A stretch of 64,000 bases of DNA from VFJJ01 sp031362415 (GCA_031362415.1 JANLSK010000078.1:59047-123046), one strand, 5' to 3'; counted from the stretch's first letter, positions 7,653 to 17,376 are shown. Translations and numbers: made by a program. Notes: generated by a model not told the origin, from the letters alone.

Positions 7653-8495
7653 TCAGACAGCTGTTTGGGCTGGATGGTCTTGAACAGCGACGGGGACGAG
7701 CGGCTCGCCGACCACCTCGATGCGGTGGATCGTGCGAGCGTGCGGTCGGTAGTCGGCAACCGCGTAGTGCTGCACGTAATGGTTGTCCCAGATCGCGACG
7801 TCGCCCTCGGTCCAGCGCCATCGGCAGATGAACTCGGGGCGCACGCTGTGTGCCGCGAGATACGAGAGGAGCGACCCGCTCTCGCCTTCGGTGAGCTCGT
7901 TGATCCAGATCGTGAACACGGAGTTCACGAACAACGCCTTGCGCCCCGAAACGGGGTTGACGCACACCACCGGATGATCGGTTGCGTGATCGGGGGAAAA
8001 GGGCAACTGGAGCCGCGCGGTGAGCGGCTCGAGGAAGCTCTTCATGGACTCCGACAGCCACTCGAACGCCGCGTACTGGCTGGACCAGAGAGTGTCGCCG
8101 CCGGCGGGCGGCAGCTGGCGCATGTGCAGGATCGAGTAGCGAGGCGGGTTGGGCATCCAGGTGACGTCGGCGTGCCAGCGATCGGTCGTGTACGCCAGTT
8201 GGTTCTCCGTGGAGATCACCGCGACCTCCGGAAACCCTTGCTCGCGCAGCGTCTCGAGATACTCCGGCGGAAGCTTGATATCGCCGAGGGCGGTCGCAAG
8301 TGCGACGTGCTCAGCAGGGCCGATGTCCTGCCGGGGGAAGAACACCACACTGTGCTCGGTCAGCGCGTCCCGGATCCCGGCCACGGCATCATCGGACAGG
8401 GGATGCCGGAGATCGACGTCGGGCAGCTCGGCGCCGATGAGGCCCGAGACGGGTCGAGTCACGAGTCGAGAGGTCGGAGGCAGGGACATGGGCAT
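7653..8495 (-). CDS. TauD/TfdA-family 2-oxoglutarate-dependent dioxygenase
   Basis: A 280-residue Fe(II)/2-oxoglutarate dioxygenase. The iron-binding H-x-D lies in DRWHADVTW. The distal His is in the DNHYVQHYAVADY segment, and an Arg in RTIHRI can bind 2-oxoglutarate. Start 8495 is preferred over 8543 because AAGGA sits just ahead of it; a second ATG two codons on is possible. It is first in a two-gene minus-strand unit. Members hydroxylate taurine, alkyl sulfates or aryloxyalkanoates; no basis here to choose, though sulfatase debris lies immediately upstream. Confidence 0.85.
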   Translation of the reverse strand: MPMSLPPTSRLVTRPVSGLIGAELPDVDLRHPLSDDAVAGIRDALTEHSVVFFPRQDIGPAEHVALATALGDIKLPPEYLETLREQGFPEVAVISTENQLAYTTDRWHADVTWMPNPPRYSILHMRQLPPAGGDTLWSSQYAAFEWLSESMKSFLEPLTARLQLPFSPDHATDHPVVCVNPVSGRKALFVNSVFTIWINELTEGESGSLLSYLAAHSVRPEFICRWRWTEGDVAIWDNHYVQHYAVADYRPHARTIHRIEVVGEPLVPVAVQDHPAQTAV

Positions 8496-8676
8496 GCAAT
8501 CCTTCGGGAAGACGAGGCCCGCTCTCGCGGAACAGGTCACCAACGGCTGTTCCTACCGACATCACATTCATGGCGCAAGAGTAGCGCAATCATCTACCTG
8601 ATAGGCGGGCGAAGACGGCGCGCGAGCAGACCATCATCGGGTACGGCGATATCACCCAGCCCCGACCCCGCGGCCC

Positions 8677-8910
8677 CGACGTCGAGTGGTTCGCGGTTGC
8701 CTACTGCGACTCGGCCGGCGGGCGACTTCCCACCGAAGCCGAGTGGGAACGCGCCGCGCCGCGGCCGGGTCCAGACGAGGTTCCCGTGGGGCGACGATCT
8801 GGAGGAGGGCTCGCGGCATGGGACGCCGCCCTCGGCGACTTCGCCCCGACGTTGCTCGAGTACTTCGGCGTGGAACCGCCGGCCGACATGGAGGGCCAAC
8901 CACTCCGACC
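8677..8910 (+). pseudogene. Remnants of a formylglycine-generating enzyme and a sulfatase C-terminus
   Basis: One frame reads VEWFAVAYCDSAGGRLPTEA followed by EWERAA, then in another frame TRFPWGDDLEEG: the GRLPTEAEW and PWGD blocks of formylglycine-generating (SUMF1-like) proteins. About 30 bp on, a third frame reads GDFAPTLLEYFGVEPPADME, a typical C-terminal block of arylsulfatases. Neither gene is complete. The two functions belong together biologically, so this looks like a collapsed sulfatase locus. Confidence 0.55.
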
Positions 8911-8924
8911 CGGTCGGCGAGCTC

Positions 8925-9179
8925 ATGGTGGCAGACCTCGTGATCGACCTCATGCGGGCCAATGCCGCACCCGCCGAGCAGTTCCAACGTCTCGGCCTAC
9001 CCGTCCACGGCGACGTGTCCGACGAGCATCTCGTGATCGAGGCTGATCGGGAGCGCGTCGCGGCGGCGTTCACTCCGATGCCTGACCGGGCCACGCTCCG
9101 CCGCATCTCGGCAGATATCGACACGCCCATCGGGGAGCTCATGAGCCGACCCGACACCCGGGCCGAGATTGCTCGATGA
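8925..9179 (+). pseudogene. Unrecognised 3' coding fragment
   Basis: An open frame of about 85 codons (LVIDLMRANAAPAEQFQRLG to DTRAEIAR) has actinobacterial codon usage but no start signal and no family I recognise. It follows directly on the sulfatase remnant and probably is the tail of another truncated gene. Confidence 0.25.
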
Positions 9180-9250
9180 GGCCGTTGGTCGATCGGGAGG
9201 CGGTCGCTCGGGACGGCCCGTTGTGGACCGGGGGGTAGCGTGGCGGGCCT

Positions 9251-10099
9251 ATGACGACATCACCTGCCGGGTGGCACCCGGACCCTCATCGGCGTCACGA
9301 GCTCCGCTATTGGGACGGCGCATCGTGGACGCACCACGTCTCTGACGGCGGACGCGCCGGAGTCGACGCCCCGATCGCTCCGGTCCCGGCGCAGGCCCCC
9401 GTCACGGTGGGCGGCACGGCCGAGAAGATCCAGCAACAAGTCATTGGCGGCGGCTCGCGAGGCGCGGGGATCGATCCTCACGCGACGGCGAGCGGGGGCG
9501 GCACGATCTTCACCGAGCCGATCCTGGTCGTGAACCAGAAGGCCAAGCTCATCGAGATCACGAACCAGTACGCGGTCTTCGACCGGAACGGCACCCAGCT
9601 CGGTTATGTCACCCAGGTCGGCCAGAGCACCGCCAAGAAGATCCTCCGCGTCGTCTCGTCGCTCGACCAGTTCCTGACCCACACCCTGCAGGTCTGCGAT
9701 ATGGGCGGGAACGTGCTCGTGCAGTTGACCCGTCCGGCCAAGGTGTTCAAGTCGACGGTGGTGGTCACCGACGCGAACGGAGCCGAGATCGGCCGGATCG
9801 TGCAACAGAACGTGATCGGCAAGATCCATTTCGGCTTGGAGTCGGGGGGCCACAGCTACGGCTCGATCCATGCCGAGAACTGGCGAGCCTGGAACTTCTC
9901 GGTGCAGAACCACGAAGGCCGCGAGGTCGCCCGGGTCACCAAGACGTTCGAGGGTGTGGCCAAGACCCTCTTCACCACCGCCGACAACTACGTCGTGCAG
10001 TTCCATGAACCGCTCGTCGATCCCCTCCGGACCCTCGTCGTGGCCTCGGCGTTGTCGATCGACACAGCCCTGAAGCAGGACTCCCGCGGCCTCGGCTGA
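9251..10099 (+). CDS. DUF2510 plus phospholipid-scramblase-like (LURP-one fold) protein
   Basis: A 282-residue protein. Residues about 5-30 are a DUF2510 module (AGWHPDPHRRHELRYWDG, SWTHHV), a short Trp-rich motif of actinobacterial membrane-associated proteins. After a linker, residues about 85-275 form a beta-rich scramblase-related domain (VVNQKAKLIEITNQYAVFD, GYVTQVGQ, VLVQLTRPAKVFKS). No transmembrane helix is obvious, so attachment to the membrane would be peripheral. Role unknown; the actinobacterial architecture is common. Confidence 0.8.
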   Translation: MTTSPAGWHPDPHRRHELRYWDGASWTHHVSDGGRAGVDAPIAPVPAQAPVTVGGTAEKIQQQVIGGGSRGAGIDPHATASGGGTIFTEPILVVNQKAKLIEITNQYAVFDRNGTQLGYVTQVGQSTAKKILRVVSSLDQFLTHTLQVCDMGGNVLVQLTRPAKVFKSTVVVTDANGAEIGRIVQQNVIGKIHFGLESGGHSYGSIHAENWRAWNFSVQNHEGREVARVTKTFEGVAKTLFTTADNYVVQFHEPLVDPLRTLVVASALSIDTALKQDSRGLG

Positions 10100-10124
10100 C
10101 CGCAAGCTGACCGCCGAGCGAGCG

Positions 10125-10452
10125 ATGGGCGTCACCAACATGATCACCAACTCGGCGATAGCCCTGGCCCTTCGGCCCGACCAGCGGCGGCGTCTGGTGG
10201 ACGGGCCGGCGTCATGGCCCAAGGCCATCGAGGAGTTGATGCGGTTCATCTCGCCCGTGCAGGGGCTGGCGCGCATCACTCACGACGCGGGACGTGACGT
10301 TCGACGACGTCACCATCCCCTCCGGCGACCAGGTAATGCTGCTCCATGGCTCGGCCAACCATGACGAGGCGGTCGACGACGATCCCGAGTCCCTCGATCT
10401 CGATCGGAACGTGATCTCGCACGCCCCTCTCACGTTCACCGCGCTGCCGTAG
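10125..10452 (+). pseudogene. Cytochrome P450 fragment
   Basis: The frame opens inside an I-helix (NMITNSAIALAL) and continues through the K-helix E-x-x-R region (AIEELMRFISPVQGLAR). It then shifts frame near 10290 to DVTIPSGDQVMLLHGSANHD and DPESLDLDRN. It ends at a stop without the heme-binding F-x-x-G-x-x-x-C loop. With no N-terminal half and no heme ligand it cannot be functional. Confidence 0.7.
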
Positions 10453-10471
10453 CCAGCCGGCCGCACCGGGG

Positions 10472-10517
10472 ACGACCCGTCCACCCAGGGTCGAAAGCCC
10501 CGGGGTGGACGGGTCGT
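10472..10517. terminator. Strong GC hairpin
   Basis: A perfect 15-bp stem (10472-10486 with 10503-10517) closes a 16-nt loop. It lies after the P450 remnant and about 220 bp before the nucleotidase gene, with no T-tract. It may be a factor-independent terminator of the actinobacterial type that lacks a U-run, or a structured leader element. Confidence 0.45.
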
Positions 10518-10738
10518 TCGACCTGGATCGCCGGAACTTTCGTCCGTAGGCTGTCCGATGTTCCGTTACCCTCGAATCGGGACCGACGAGCCCGCGTCTC
10601 CGGTGGTTCGACGTGAGCTCAGGAGGTCCCGGTGGACGATCCGACAACCCTGGCCAAGACAACGAAGCACACGTCACACCTTCGAGCCGGCAACCAGGTT
10701 CACGTCCCGGCGCCCGGCAGCACACCTTGGGGGAATCC

Positions 10739-13447
10739 ATGTTGAAGCGCGTCATCACCGTGGCTCTCGTGTCAGCCACGATCACCGCTCTCATGACGGT
10801 CGCCGGACCGGCTGCGTACGCAGCACCGTCGGCCCCGCCGGGCGCCCCGACGGGGTTGACGGTGATCAACGGCTCGGGTTCGGCGCGAGTGTCGTGGTCG
10901 GCCCCGAGCAGCGACGGCGGCGCACCGATCCTGCGATACACGATCACACCATCGGTGCCGACGGGCTGCCCGATCGTGGTCGACGGATCGGCGCGCTCGG
11001 CGGTCGTTCCCGGGCTCCCACCCGGTCAGAGCGTCACCTTCACGGTCACGGCCGCCAACGCAGCCGGGTTCTCGAGCGCATCGAGCCCGTCCTCGGCGGT
11101 CGTGCCCTCGGCCGGGGCCGAGGGTTACCGCCTGGTCGGCGCTGACGGGGGCGTGTTCGCCTACGGCGGCGCTGCGCTCGGATCAGCAGCCGGTATCGCC
11201 GATGGCGAGGTGGTCGACGCCGACAGCACGACCTCGCGTGAGGGGTACTGGCTGACCACCGACGTGGGTGCGGTGTACTCCTTCGGCGACGCGAGCTACT
11301 TCGGAGGCGCCAATGCCCTGCCGCTGGCCGCTCCCGTGGTCGGGATCGCCGCGACGGCAGGTGCGAGGGGGTACTGGCTGGGAGCATCCGACGGTGGTGT
11401 CTTCAGCTACGGGAGCGCAGGATTCTTCGGCTCGGCCGGCGCCGTCCGGCTCAACCGGCCGGTGGTGGCCCTGGCCGGTACGCCCTCGGGACGGGGTTAC
11501 TGGCTGGCCGCGTCGGACGGGGGGATCTTCGCATATGGGGACGCGCCGTATCTCGGTTCCGCGGCCACCTTCGCCTCCAGTGACATCGTCGACATCGCCG
11601 CGACATCGACGGGTCTGGGTTACTGGATCGTGGCCGACGACGGCGCCGTGTACGCGTTCGGAGACGCGCGCTACCTCGGCGGGGCCAACGCGGTGAGCCT
11701 GCGCTCACCGATCACGGCCATCGCCGCCACGCCGGGGAACAGCGGGTATCACCTCGTCGCGGAGGACGGCGGCGTGTTCGCCTTCGGCGACAGCGGATTC
11801 GCAGGCTCGGCAGCCAACCTGGCGCTGGCAGAGCCGGTGGTCGCCGCGATCTCGGCTCCCCCGGCGAACGCGCCGCGTACGGTGCAGCTCATCCAGCTCT
11901 CCGACTTCCACGGTCAGCTCGACCCGCTCAACAACATCGGCGGCGCGGGCGTGCTCTCGACGCTGTGGAAGGCCGACCGGGACCTCGTGTCGAACGGCAC
12001 CGTCACGGTGAGCTCCGGTGACAGCATCGGTGCGGCTCCCCCGCTGTCGTCGTTCTTCAACGAGATCCCGACGATCCAATCCATGAACATCATGGGCTTC
12101 GACGTCAACGGCTTCGGGAACCACGAGTTCGACAAGCCCCTCGCCACCGTGCGCAACCAGATCGGGACGAGCACGGCACCCTGGGTCGTGGCCAACATGA
12201 CCAACGTCGAGGCGAACCTGCCCGGACTGGGTATCCGTCCCTACCGCATCGTGGAACGCAACGGGGTCAGGATCGCCTTCGTCGGCATCGAGACCCCGGA
12301 GACCCCGCAGCTCGTGTTCCCGGGCAACCTCGGGACGATGACGATCACCGATCCGGTGACGGCGTTGAACACCGCAGCAACTCAGGCCCGCGCTGAGGGC
12401 GCCGACATCGTCGTGGCCCTGGCCCACATCGGTGTGGCCGGATCGGTCGAAGGTGTCGCCACGGGGCCGCTGGTCGACCTGGCCAACGGCGCTCGCGGCG
12501 TCGACCTCGTCTACGGCGGCCACACGCATCAGAACTACCAGGGCATCGTCAACAGCACCTTGGTGCAGCAGACCGTCAACGCCAGCCAGCGCTACACCCG
12601 CACCCGGGTGTGCTTCGATCCGGGTGGGCGACGGGTGCTCGGCGCCTCAGCCACCTCGGTGACACCGAACATCGCCGGCGTGACGGTCGATCCGGCGATC
12701 ACATCCCTGCTCGCCCCGTACCGCACGCAGCTCACCGCCCAGCTCGACACCAAGATCGCCGTGGCCACCGACGTGTTCCCGCGCGGCGTCGTCACGGTGC
12801 TGGGTCGGTCGGCGAACGAGCGGCGCGGCGAGGCCGCCATCGGTGATCTCGTAGCCGACAGCCTGCGGGCGAAGTACTCGACCCAGTTGGCGATCACCAA
12901 CGGTGGGGGGCTCCGCTCGGCGCTGCCATCGAGCTACTCCCCGGCCGACCGGACGCTGCGTCGCAACAATCAGGCCGGTTACCCGCAAGGACCGCCGTAC
13001 GACATCGTGCTCGGCGACATCCAGTCGGTGCTGCCGTTCGGAAATCTGGCCGTCACCCGTACCGTGACCGGTGCTCAGCTGTGGGCTGCGCTCGAGAACG
13101 GTGTGGGCAACGTCGATGCTTCGAGCGACGGACGGTTCCCACAGATCAGTGGTTTCCGCTTCACGTGGGACTTCGCCCTCCAGGCGGGCGCCCGGGTGGT
13201 GTCGGTCGAGCTCGACAATGGCAACGGCACGTTCACGGCCATCCCCAACAGCGCCGCCAGCACCTACACCCTCGCCACCAACGACTTCATGAACTTCGGC
13301 GGGGATGGATACACGGTGTTCGCCGATGGCGGCGGCGTCACGCGTGAGCCACTGCTCGACGTGACCGCCGATTACGTCCGGGGCCTCACCAGCATCACGC
13401 CCGTCACGACCTTCACCCGTATCACGGCACTGAACCTGCCCACCTGA
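10739..13447 (+). CDS. Secreted 5'-nucleotidase with fibronectin-III and DGGVFxFGD repeats
   Basis: A 902-residue exported protein. ATG 10739 is chosen over an upstream GTG because GGGGGA precedes it and a Sec signal follows (MLKRVITVALVSA to AAYA). Residues about 30-125 are a fibronectin III domain. Residues about 126-375 are six repeats of about 41 residues (GYWLxxxDGGVFxYGDAxxxGS), probably beta-propeller-like. From about 381 comes a metallophosphoesterase (QLSDFHGQLD, SSGDSIG, GNHEFD near 461, GGHTHQ), then a 5'-nucleotidase C-terminal substrate domain from about 698 (GGGLRSALPS). It should dephosphorylate extracellular nucleotides. No sortase motif or C-terminal membrane anchor is visible. 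Confidence 0.85.
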   Translation: MLKRVITVALVSATITALMTVAGPAAYAAPSAPPGAPTGLTVINGSGSARVSWSAPSSDGGAPILRYTITPSVPTGCPIVVDGSARSAVVPGLPPGQSVTFTVTAANAAGFSSASSPSSAVVPSAGAEGYRLVGADGGVFAYGGAALGSAAGIADGEVVDADSTTSREGYWLTTDVGAVYSFGDASYFGGANALPLAAPVVGIAATAGARGYWLGASDGGVFSYGSAGFFGSAGAVRLNRPVVALAGTPSGRGYWLAASDGGIFAYGDAPYLGSAATFASSDIVDIAATSTGLGYWIVADDGAVYAFGDARYLGGANAVSLRSPITAIAATPGNSGYHLVAEDGGVFAFGDSGFAGSAANLALAEPVVAAISAPPANAPRTVQLIQLSDFHGQLDPLNNIGGAGVLSTLWKADRDLVSNGTVTVSSGDSIGAAPPLSSFFNEIPTIQSMNIMGFDVNGFGNHEFDKPLATVRNQIGTSTAPWVVANMTNVEANLPGLGIRPYRIVERNGVRIAFVGIETPETPQLVFPGNLGTMTITDPVTALNTAATQARAEGADIVVALAHIGVAGSVEGVATGPLVDLANGARGVDLVYGGHTHQNYQGIVNSTLVQQTVNASQRYTRTRVCFDPGGRRVLGASATSVTPNIAGVTVDPAITSLLAPYRTQLTAQLDTKIAVATDVFPRGVVTVLGRSANERRGEAAIGDLVADSLRAKYSTQLAITNGGGLRSALPSSYSPADRTLRRNNQAGYPQGPPYDIVLGDIQSVLPFGNLAVTRTVTGAQLWAALENGVGNVDASSDGRFPQISGFRFTWDFALQAGARVVSVELDNGNGTFTAIPNSAASTYTLATNDFMNFGGDGYTVFADGGGVTREPLLDVTADYVRGLTSITPVTTFTRITALNLPT

Positions 13448-13461
13448 CCGGAGCCGGTCGG

Positions 13462-14271
13462 TCAGTAGATGTTGGACGTGCCGCCGCCGTCGAGGTGCAT
13501 GTTGACGCCATTGACGAAACTGGCGCGGGGGCTGGCGAGATAGGCGACGGCGAAGGCGATGTCTTCGACCTGGCCGATCCGGTTCACGGTCTGGCCCGTC
13601 CCCTTGAGGATGTACTCGGCAGCCCTGGCGGTGTCGTCGCCCCAGCCCCGCTTGGCGGCGAACACGTGGAGGAAGTCCATGAGGCCGGCGGTCATGATCA
13701 TTCCTGGTGTCACGGTGTTCACCGTGACACCCGTTGACGACAACGCCTTGGAGAGCCCGAGCGACATGTTGATCATGGCCGCCTTTGAGGGCCCGTAGTC
13801 GGGCTGGGCCGAGGTGGGGATGGTGCCGGCGGCGCTGCCGATCTGGATGATGCGACCCCAACCCCGTTCTCGCATCGGCGGCGCGAGGCGGTGGATGAGC
13901 CGGCCTGCCGCGATAACGTTCTTCTGGTAGGTCGCCACCCATTCACTCACGTCGACATCGAACCAGGACTTCTTCTCCTCCTCGGACGCCCCACCGGCGT
14001 TGTTGACGAGGATGTCGATACCGCCGAAGGCTTCCAGGGCGACCGTTGCCACGGCCTCTGCCCCTTCGTCGGTGGCCAGGTCGCCGATGGCCGAGGCGAC
14101 CGTCGCTCCCCGCTCGGCGATCTCGGCAGCCACCCGGGCCAGACGTTCTTCGTTGCGCCCGTGCACGACGACCGATACGCCTTCGTCGGCCAGCATCTTG
14201 GCGATACCCGCGCCGATTCCCGAGCTGCTCCCCGTGACCAGCGCACGCTTTCCCTGAAGCTGAAGATCCAT
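13462..14271 (-). CDS. SDR family oxidoreductase
   Basis: A 269-residue enzyme with TGSSSGIG (residues 14-21), HGRN after the second strand (favouring NADP), NNAGG (90-94), Ser146 and the Y159xxxK163 pair. The C-terminus VNMHLDGGG is typical of classical SDRs. It converges on the nucleotidase gene with only 14 bp between stops, and is divergent from the epimerase gene across a 130-bp gap that should hold both promoters. Confidence 0.85.
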   Translation of the reverse strand: MDLQLQGKRALVTGSSSGIGAGIAKMLADEGVSVVVHGRNEERLARVAAEIAERGATVASAIGDLATDEGAEAVATVALEAFGGIDILVNNAGGASEEEKKSWFDVDVSEWVATYQKNVIAAGRLIHRLAPPMRERGWGRIIQIGSAAGTIPTSAQPDYGPSKAAMINMSLGLSKALSSTGVTVNTVTPGMIMTAGLMDFLHVFAAKRGWGDDTARAAEYILKGTGQTVNRIGQVEDIAFAVAYLASPRASFVNGVNMHLDGGGTSNIY

Positions 14272-14401
14272 GCCTGCCGACTCCCGTCGTCGTTTCGTAC
14301 CTGGCGTGACGCTGGTGACCGCCCCTGCGATGATGACGCAGGAGTCTGGGCAACGCCGCGGATTGCGACCCTAACCACGCCGACGACACGGGAGCACGAC
14401 C

Positions 14402-15313
14402 ATGCGGGACAAGAGGATCCTCGTCACCGGGCCGGCTGGTCAGATCGCCTTCCCCCTGGTGACCGAGCTGGCCCGGAACAACGAGGTGTGGGGCATCGCC
14501 CGTTTCGGAGATCCCGAGACCCGCCAACGGGTGGAGGACGTCGGGTGCACGACCGTGACGGTCGACCTGGCCGAGCCCGACTGGACCGGCCTCCCCGACC
14601 GTTTCGACCATGTGTTGCACCTGGCGATCTTCCAGACCGCCGAGCCCGACTACGACCGGGCCATGCGGGTCAACGCCGAAGGTACCGCGCTGCTCATGAG
14701 CCGCTTCGCCGACGCCGAGTCGTGTCTGGTCGTGTCGACATCAGCGGTGTACGACAACGTCGCCGACGGCGCCCACCGCTTCGTGGAAACCGATCCGCTC
14801 GGCGACAACCGGGCGCCGAACTCACCGGCGTACGGCATCACCAAGATCGCCCAGGAGGGCGTGGCCCGGGGCCTCGCCCGAACGCTGGGCCTGCCGACCA
14901 CCATCGCCCGCATGAACGTGTCGTACAGCCCGACGGGCGGGCTGCCCGCTTACCAACTCGACATGATCGTCAACAACATGGCCGTGCCGGTGATGACCGG
15001 CGGGGCCTGGTTCAACCCCATCGAGCAGGCCGACATCAACGCGCAGGTACCCAAGCTCCTCGACGTGGCGACCGTCCCCGCGACGATCGTGAACTGGGGC
15101 GGCGACGATGCCGTCAGCTCCGAGGAGTATCTCGAGCACCTGGCGAGCCTGGTGGGCAAGAAGGTCGCCATCGACTACACCGACGCCGGTATCCCCGGGC
15201 GGGCGCTCGACAACACCCGACGCCAGGCGCTCATCGGCGTCTGCTCGGTCGCGTGGCGCGACGGCCTGGCCACCCTGGCGCGGCACCGCCATCCCGATCT
15301 CGTCGTGCACTGA
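14402..15313 (+). CDS. NAD-dependent epimerase/dehydratase family protein
   Basis: A 303-residue extended SDR. The N-terminus RILVTGPAGQIAFPL is the glycine-rich nucleotide-binding turn; STSAVYD and the YGITK catalytic Tyr/Lys follow near residues 118-143. Members act on nucleotide sugars or on other carbonyl substrates. No sugar-nucleotide pathway genes lie nearby; instead it is surrounded by SDR and alcohol dehydrogenase genes, so a small-molecule dehydrogenase is as likely. Confidence 0.8.
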   Translation: MRDKRILVTGPAGQIAFPLVTELARNNEVWGIARFGDPETRQRVEDVGCTTVTVDLAEPDWTGLPDRFDHVLHLAIFQTAEPDYDRAMRVNAEGTALLMSRFADAESCLVVSTSAVYDNVADGAHRFVETDPLGDNRAPNSPAYGITKIAQEGVARGLARTLGLPTTIARMNVSYSPTGGLPAYQLDMIVNNMAVPVMTGGAWFNPIEQADINAQVPKLLDVATVPATIVNWGGDDAVSSEEYLEHLASLVGKKVAIDYTDAGIPGRALDNTRRQALIGVCSVAWRDGLATLARHRHPDLVVH

Positions 15314-15401
15314 GCCGCCCCTCGGATCGGTCCCGGCCCTGAGCGCCCTTCAGAAGCCGGCTCCCAGCGGGCTCGGCAGACGGTGCACTACGTTGCCGGC
15401 C

Positions 15402-16214
15402 ATGGGAGCATTGAACGGGCGGGTTGCGGTGGTCACGGGCGGCGCGTCGGGCATCGGCCGGGCAACGTGCCTGCGGCTGGCTGCTGACGGCGCCCGGGTG
15501 GTGGTCGCCGACGTGAACGCGCCCGGCGCCACAGCCGTGGCCGACGAGATCCGCGCCCTCGGTAGGGACGCTGTGGCCATCACGGCCGACGTGTCGCGCG
15601 AGCCCGACGTCGTGGCCATGATCGCGGCGGCCGTCGACACCTGGGGACGGCTCGACGTTCTGCACAACAACGCCGGCGTGACCGATGCCGCCGTCATCGG
15701 ACGCGACGGCGATCTCCAGACGATGGACGTCGAGCTGTGGGACCACATGATGGCTGTGAACCTCCGGGGCCCGATGCTCGGGGTGAAGCACGCCCTTCCG
15801 CACATGCTCGCAGCCGGTCGCGGGGCCATCGTCAACACCTCGTCCACCGCCGGGTTGACGGGCGACGGCGTGTATGCCGCGTACGGCTCGTCCAAGGGAG
15901 GCTTGAACTCGTTCACCAGGTACGTGGCGACCATGTACGGCAAGCAGGGCATCCGCAGCAACGCCGTGGCCCCGGGAGTCGTCGTGACGCCGAACGCCCG
16001 GGAGCACTTCGACCCCGTGCTGCTCGGGATCTACGAAGACCATCACCTGACCCCCACGCTCGGCTCGCCCGAAGACGTCGCCGCCGTGGTGGCGTTCCTG
16101 GCGTCCGACGATGCCCGCTTCGTGACCGGTCAGATCGTGAGCGTCGACGGGGGCCTCCTCAGCCACTTCCCGACGTTCGCCGCGCTGCATCTCGGAAAGA
16201 CTGCCCCAAGCTGA
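15402..16214 (+). CDS. SDR family oxidoreductase
   Basis: A 270-residue classical SDR starting at ATG 15402: TGGASGIG (12-19), Asp in VVVADVN (NAD preference), NNAGV, NTSSTAG and a Y-x-x-x-K pair in YAAYGSSKGG. It follows the epimerase gene after 88 bp on the same strand and may be co-transcribed. Longer in-frame extensions upstream lie inside the epimerase gene and lack SDR similarity. Confidence 0.85.
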   Translation: MGALNGRVAVVTGGASGIGRATCLRLAADGARVVVADVNAPGATAVADEIRALGRDAVAITADVSREPDVVAMIAAAVDTWGRLDVLHNNAGVTDAAVIGRDGDLQTMDVELWDHMMAVNLRGPMLGVKHALPHMLAAGRGAIVNTSSTAGLTGDGVYAAYGSSKGGLNSFTRYVATMYGKQGIRSNAVAPGVVVTPNAREHFDPVLLGIYEDHHLTPTLGSPEDVAAVVAFLASDDARFVTGQIVSVDGGLLSHFPTFAALHLGKTAPS

Positions 16215-16281
16215 CGCCCTGACGCCCGAAGCCCGGACGGCCGGACGGCTGCGAGCCCGGCGACTGCGAGCGTGCGCCCCG

Positions 16282-17376
16282 TCAGCAGCTGAGGACGGTG
16301 CGGAGGCCGCGGCTGGCCCGGAGGTCGTCGAGGCCGAGGTTGATGTCGCTCAACGGGCGCCGAGCGGTGATCATGCGTTCGAGATCGATCCGCCCGTTGC
16401 GCCACAGACCGATGATCTTCGAGACGTCGCGCTGGCTGTGGCAGGAGCCGAACAGGCAGCCGATGAGACGCTTCTCGGTGGCCAGCAGGAAGACGGCCGG
16501 CTCGATGCTCAACGCGTCGCTGGCCGACGGCGCCCCCACCATGACCGTCGTCCCACCGGTACGGGTGGCGAACAGGCCCTGCTTCACGAGAGCGACGCTG
16601 CCCGCGGCGTCGAACGCGTAGTCGACCCCGATCCCGCCGGTGAGCTCGTAGGAGCGGGCGACCACGTCGTCGGCGGTCGGGTCGAGAACGTCGGTGGCGC
16701 CGAAGTCGGCGGCGAGGTCGCGCCGTCCCGAGACCGGATCGGACACGATGATCCGTGAGGCCCCGGCCACCCTGGCGCCTTGCACGATCGAGATACCGAT
16801 GCCTCCCAAGCCCATCACCAAGACGGTGGCCCCGGCTTCGACCCGGGCCGTGTTGAGCACGGCGCCCACACCGGTCTGGAGGGCACAGCCGATGACACTG
16901 GCCACGTCGAGCGGCACGTCGGTAGGGATGCGCACCGCGGCGTTCTGGTCGATGAGCGAGTACTCGGCGAAGCCGCCGACGCCGAGGCCCCGATACACCA
17001 ACGCTGAACGACGTGAGAGGGGCGACGTGCCGTCGGGGAACAGGCCCGAGAACGTGATGGCCGCCGCGCACAGCGTGGGCTGGTTACGGGTGCAGTAGTA
17101 GCACTGGCCACATGCCGGCATGGGGCTGATGACGACGGGATCGCCCGGCGCCACCCGGGTCACACCGGCTCCGACGGCCTCCACGACACCGGTGGCCTCG
17201 TGGCCCAGCACCACCGGCACGGCGGTCGTCGACGGCGAGTCGATGACCGTGAGGTCGGAATGGCAGATCCCGCAATGGTGAACCCGCACGAGCACCTGAC
17301 CCGGGCCGGGGTCGGCGATCGTGACATCGTCGATCACCAGGGACGTGGCCGGAGCATCGAGAACCGCAGCGCGCAT
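16282..17376 (-). CDS. Zinc-dependent alcohol dehydrogenase (MDR family)
   Basis: A 364-residue medium-chain dehydrogenase. Catalytic zinc ligands Cys35 (CGICHSD) and His59-Glu60 (GHEATG) are present, as are the four structural-zinc cysteines 89, 92, 95 and 103 (CGQCYYC, then C). The Rossmann motif GLGGIGISIVQGA lies near residue 190. The layout fits class-III-like or arylalkyl alcohol dehydrogenases such as mycothiol- or NDMA-dependent types. It converges on the SDR at 15402-16214. Confidence 0.85.
   Translation of the reverse strand: MRAAVLDAPATSLVIDDVTIADPGPGQVLVRVHHCGICHSDLTVIDSPSTTAVPVVLGHEATGVVEAVGAGVTRVAPGDPVVISPMPACGQCYYCTRNQPTLCAAAITFSGLFPDGTSPLSRRSALVYRGLGVGGFAEYSLIDQNAAVRIPTDVPLDVASVIGCALQTGVGAVLNTARVEAGATVLVMGLGGIGISIVQGARVAGASRIIVSDPVSGRRDLAADFGATDVLDPTADDVVARSYELTGGIGVDYAFDAAGSVALVKQGLFATRTGGTTVMVGAPSASDALSIEPAVFLLATEKRLIGCLFGSCHSQRDVSKIIGLWRNGRIDLERMITARRPLSDINLGLDDLRASRGLRTVLSC

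Noticed and set aside
7575..9179. 534-codon plus-strand frame covering the dioxygenase gene
   Set aside because: Most of it is antisense to the TauD-type gene; only the 3' part overlaps FGE-like fragments, which need frameshifts.
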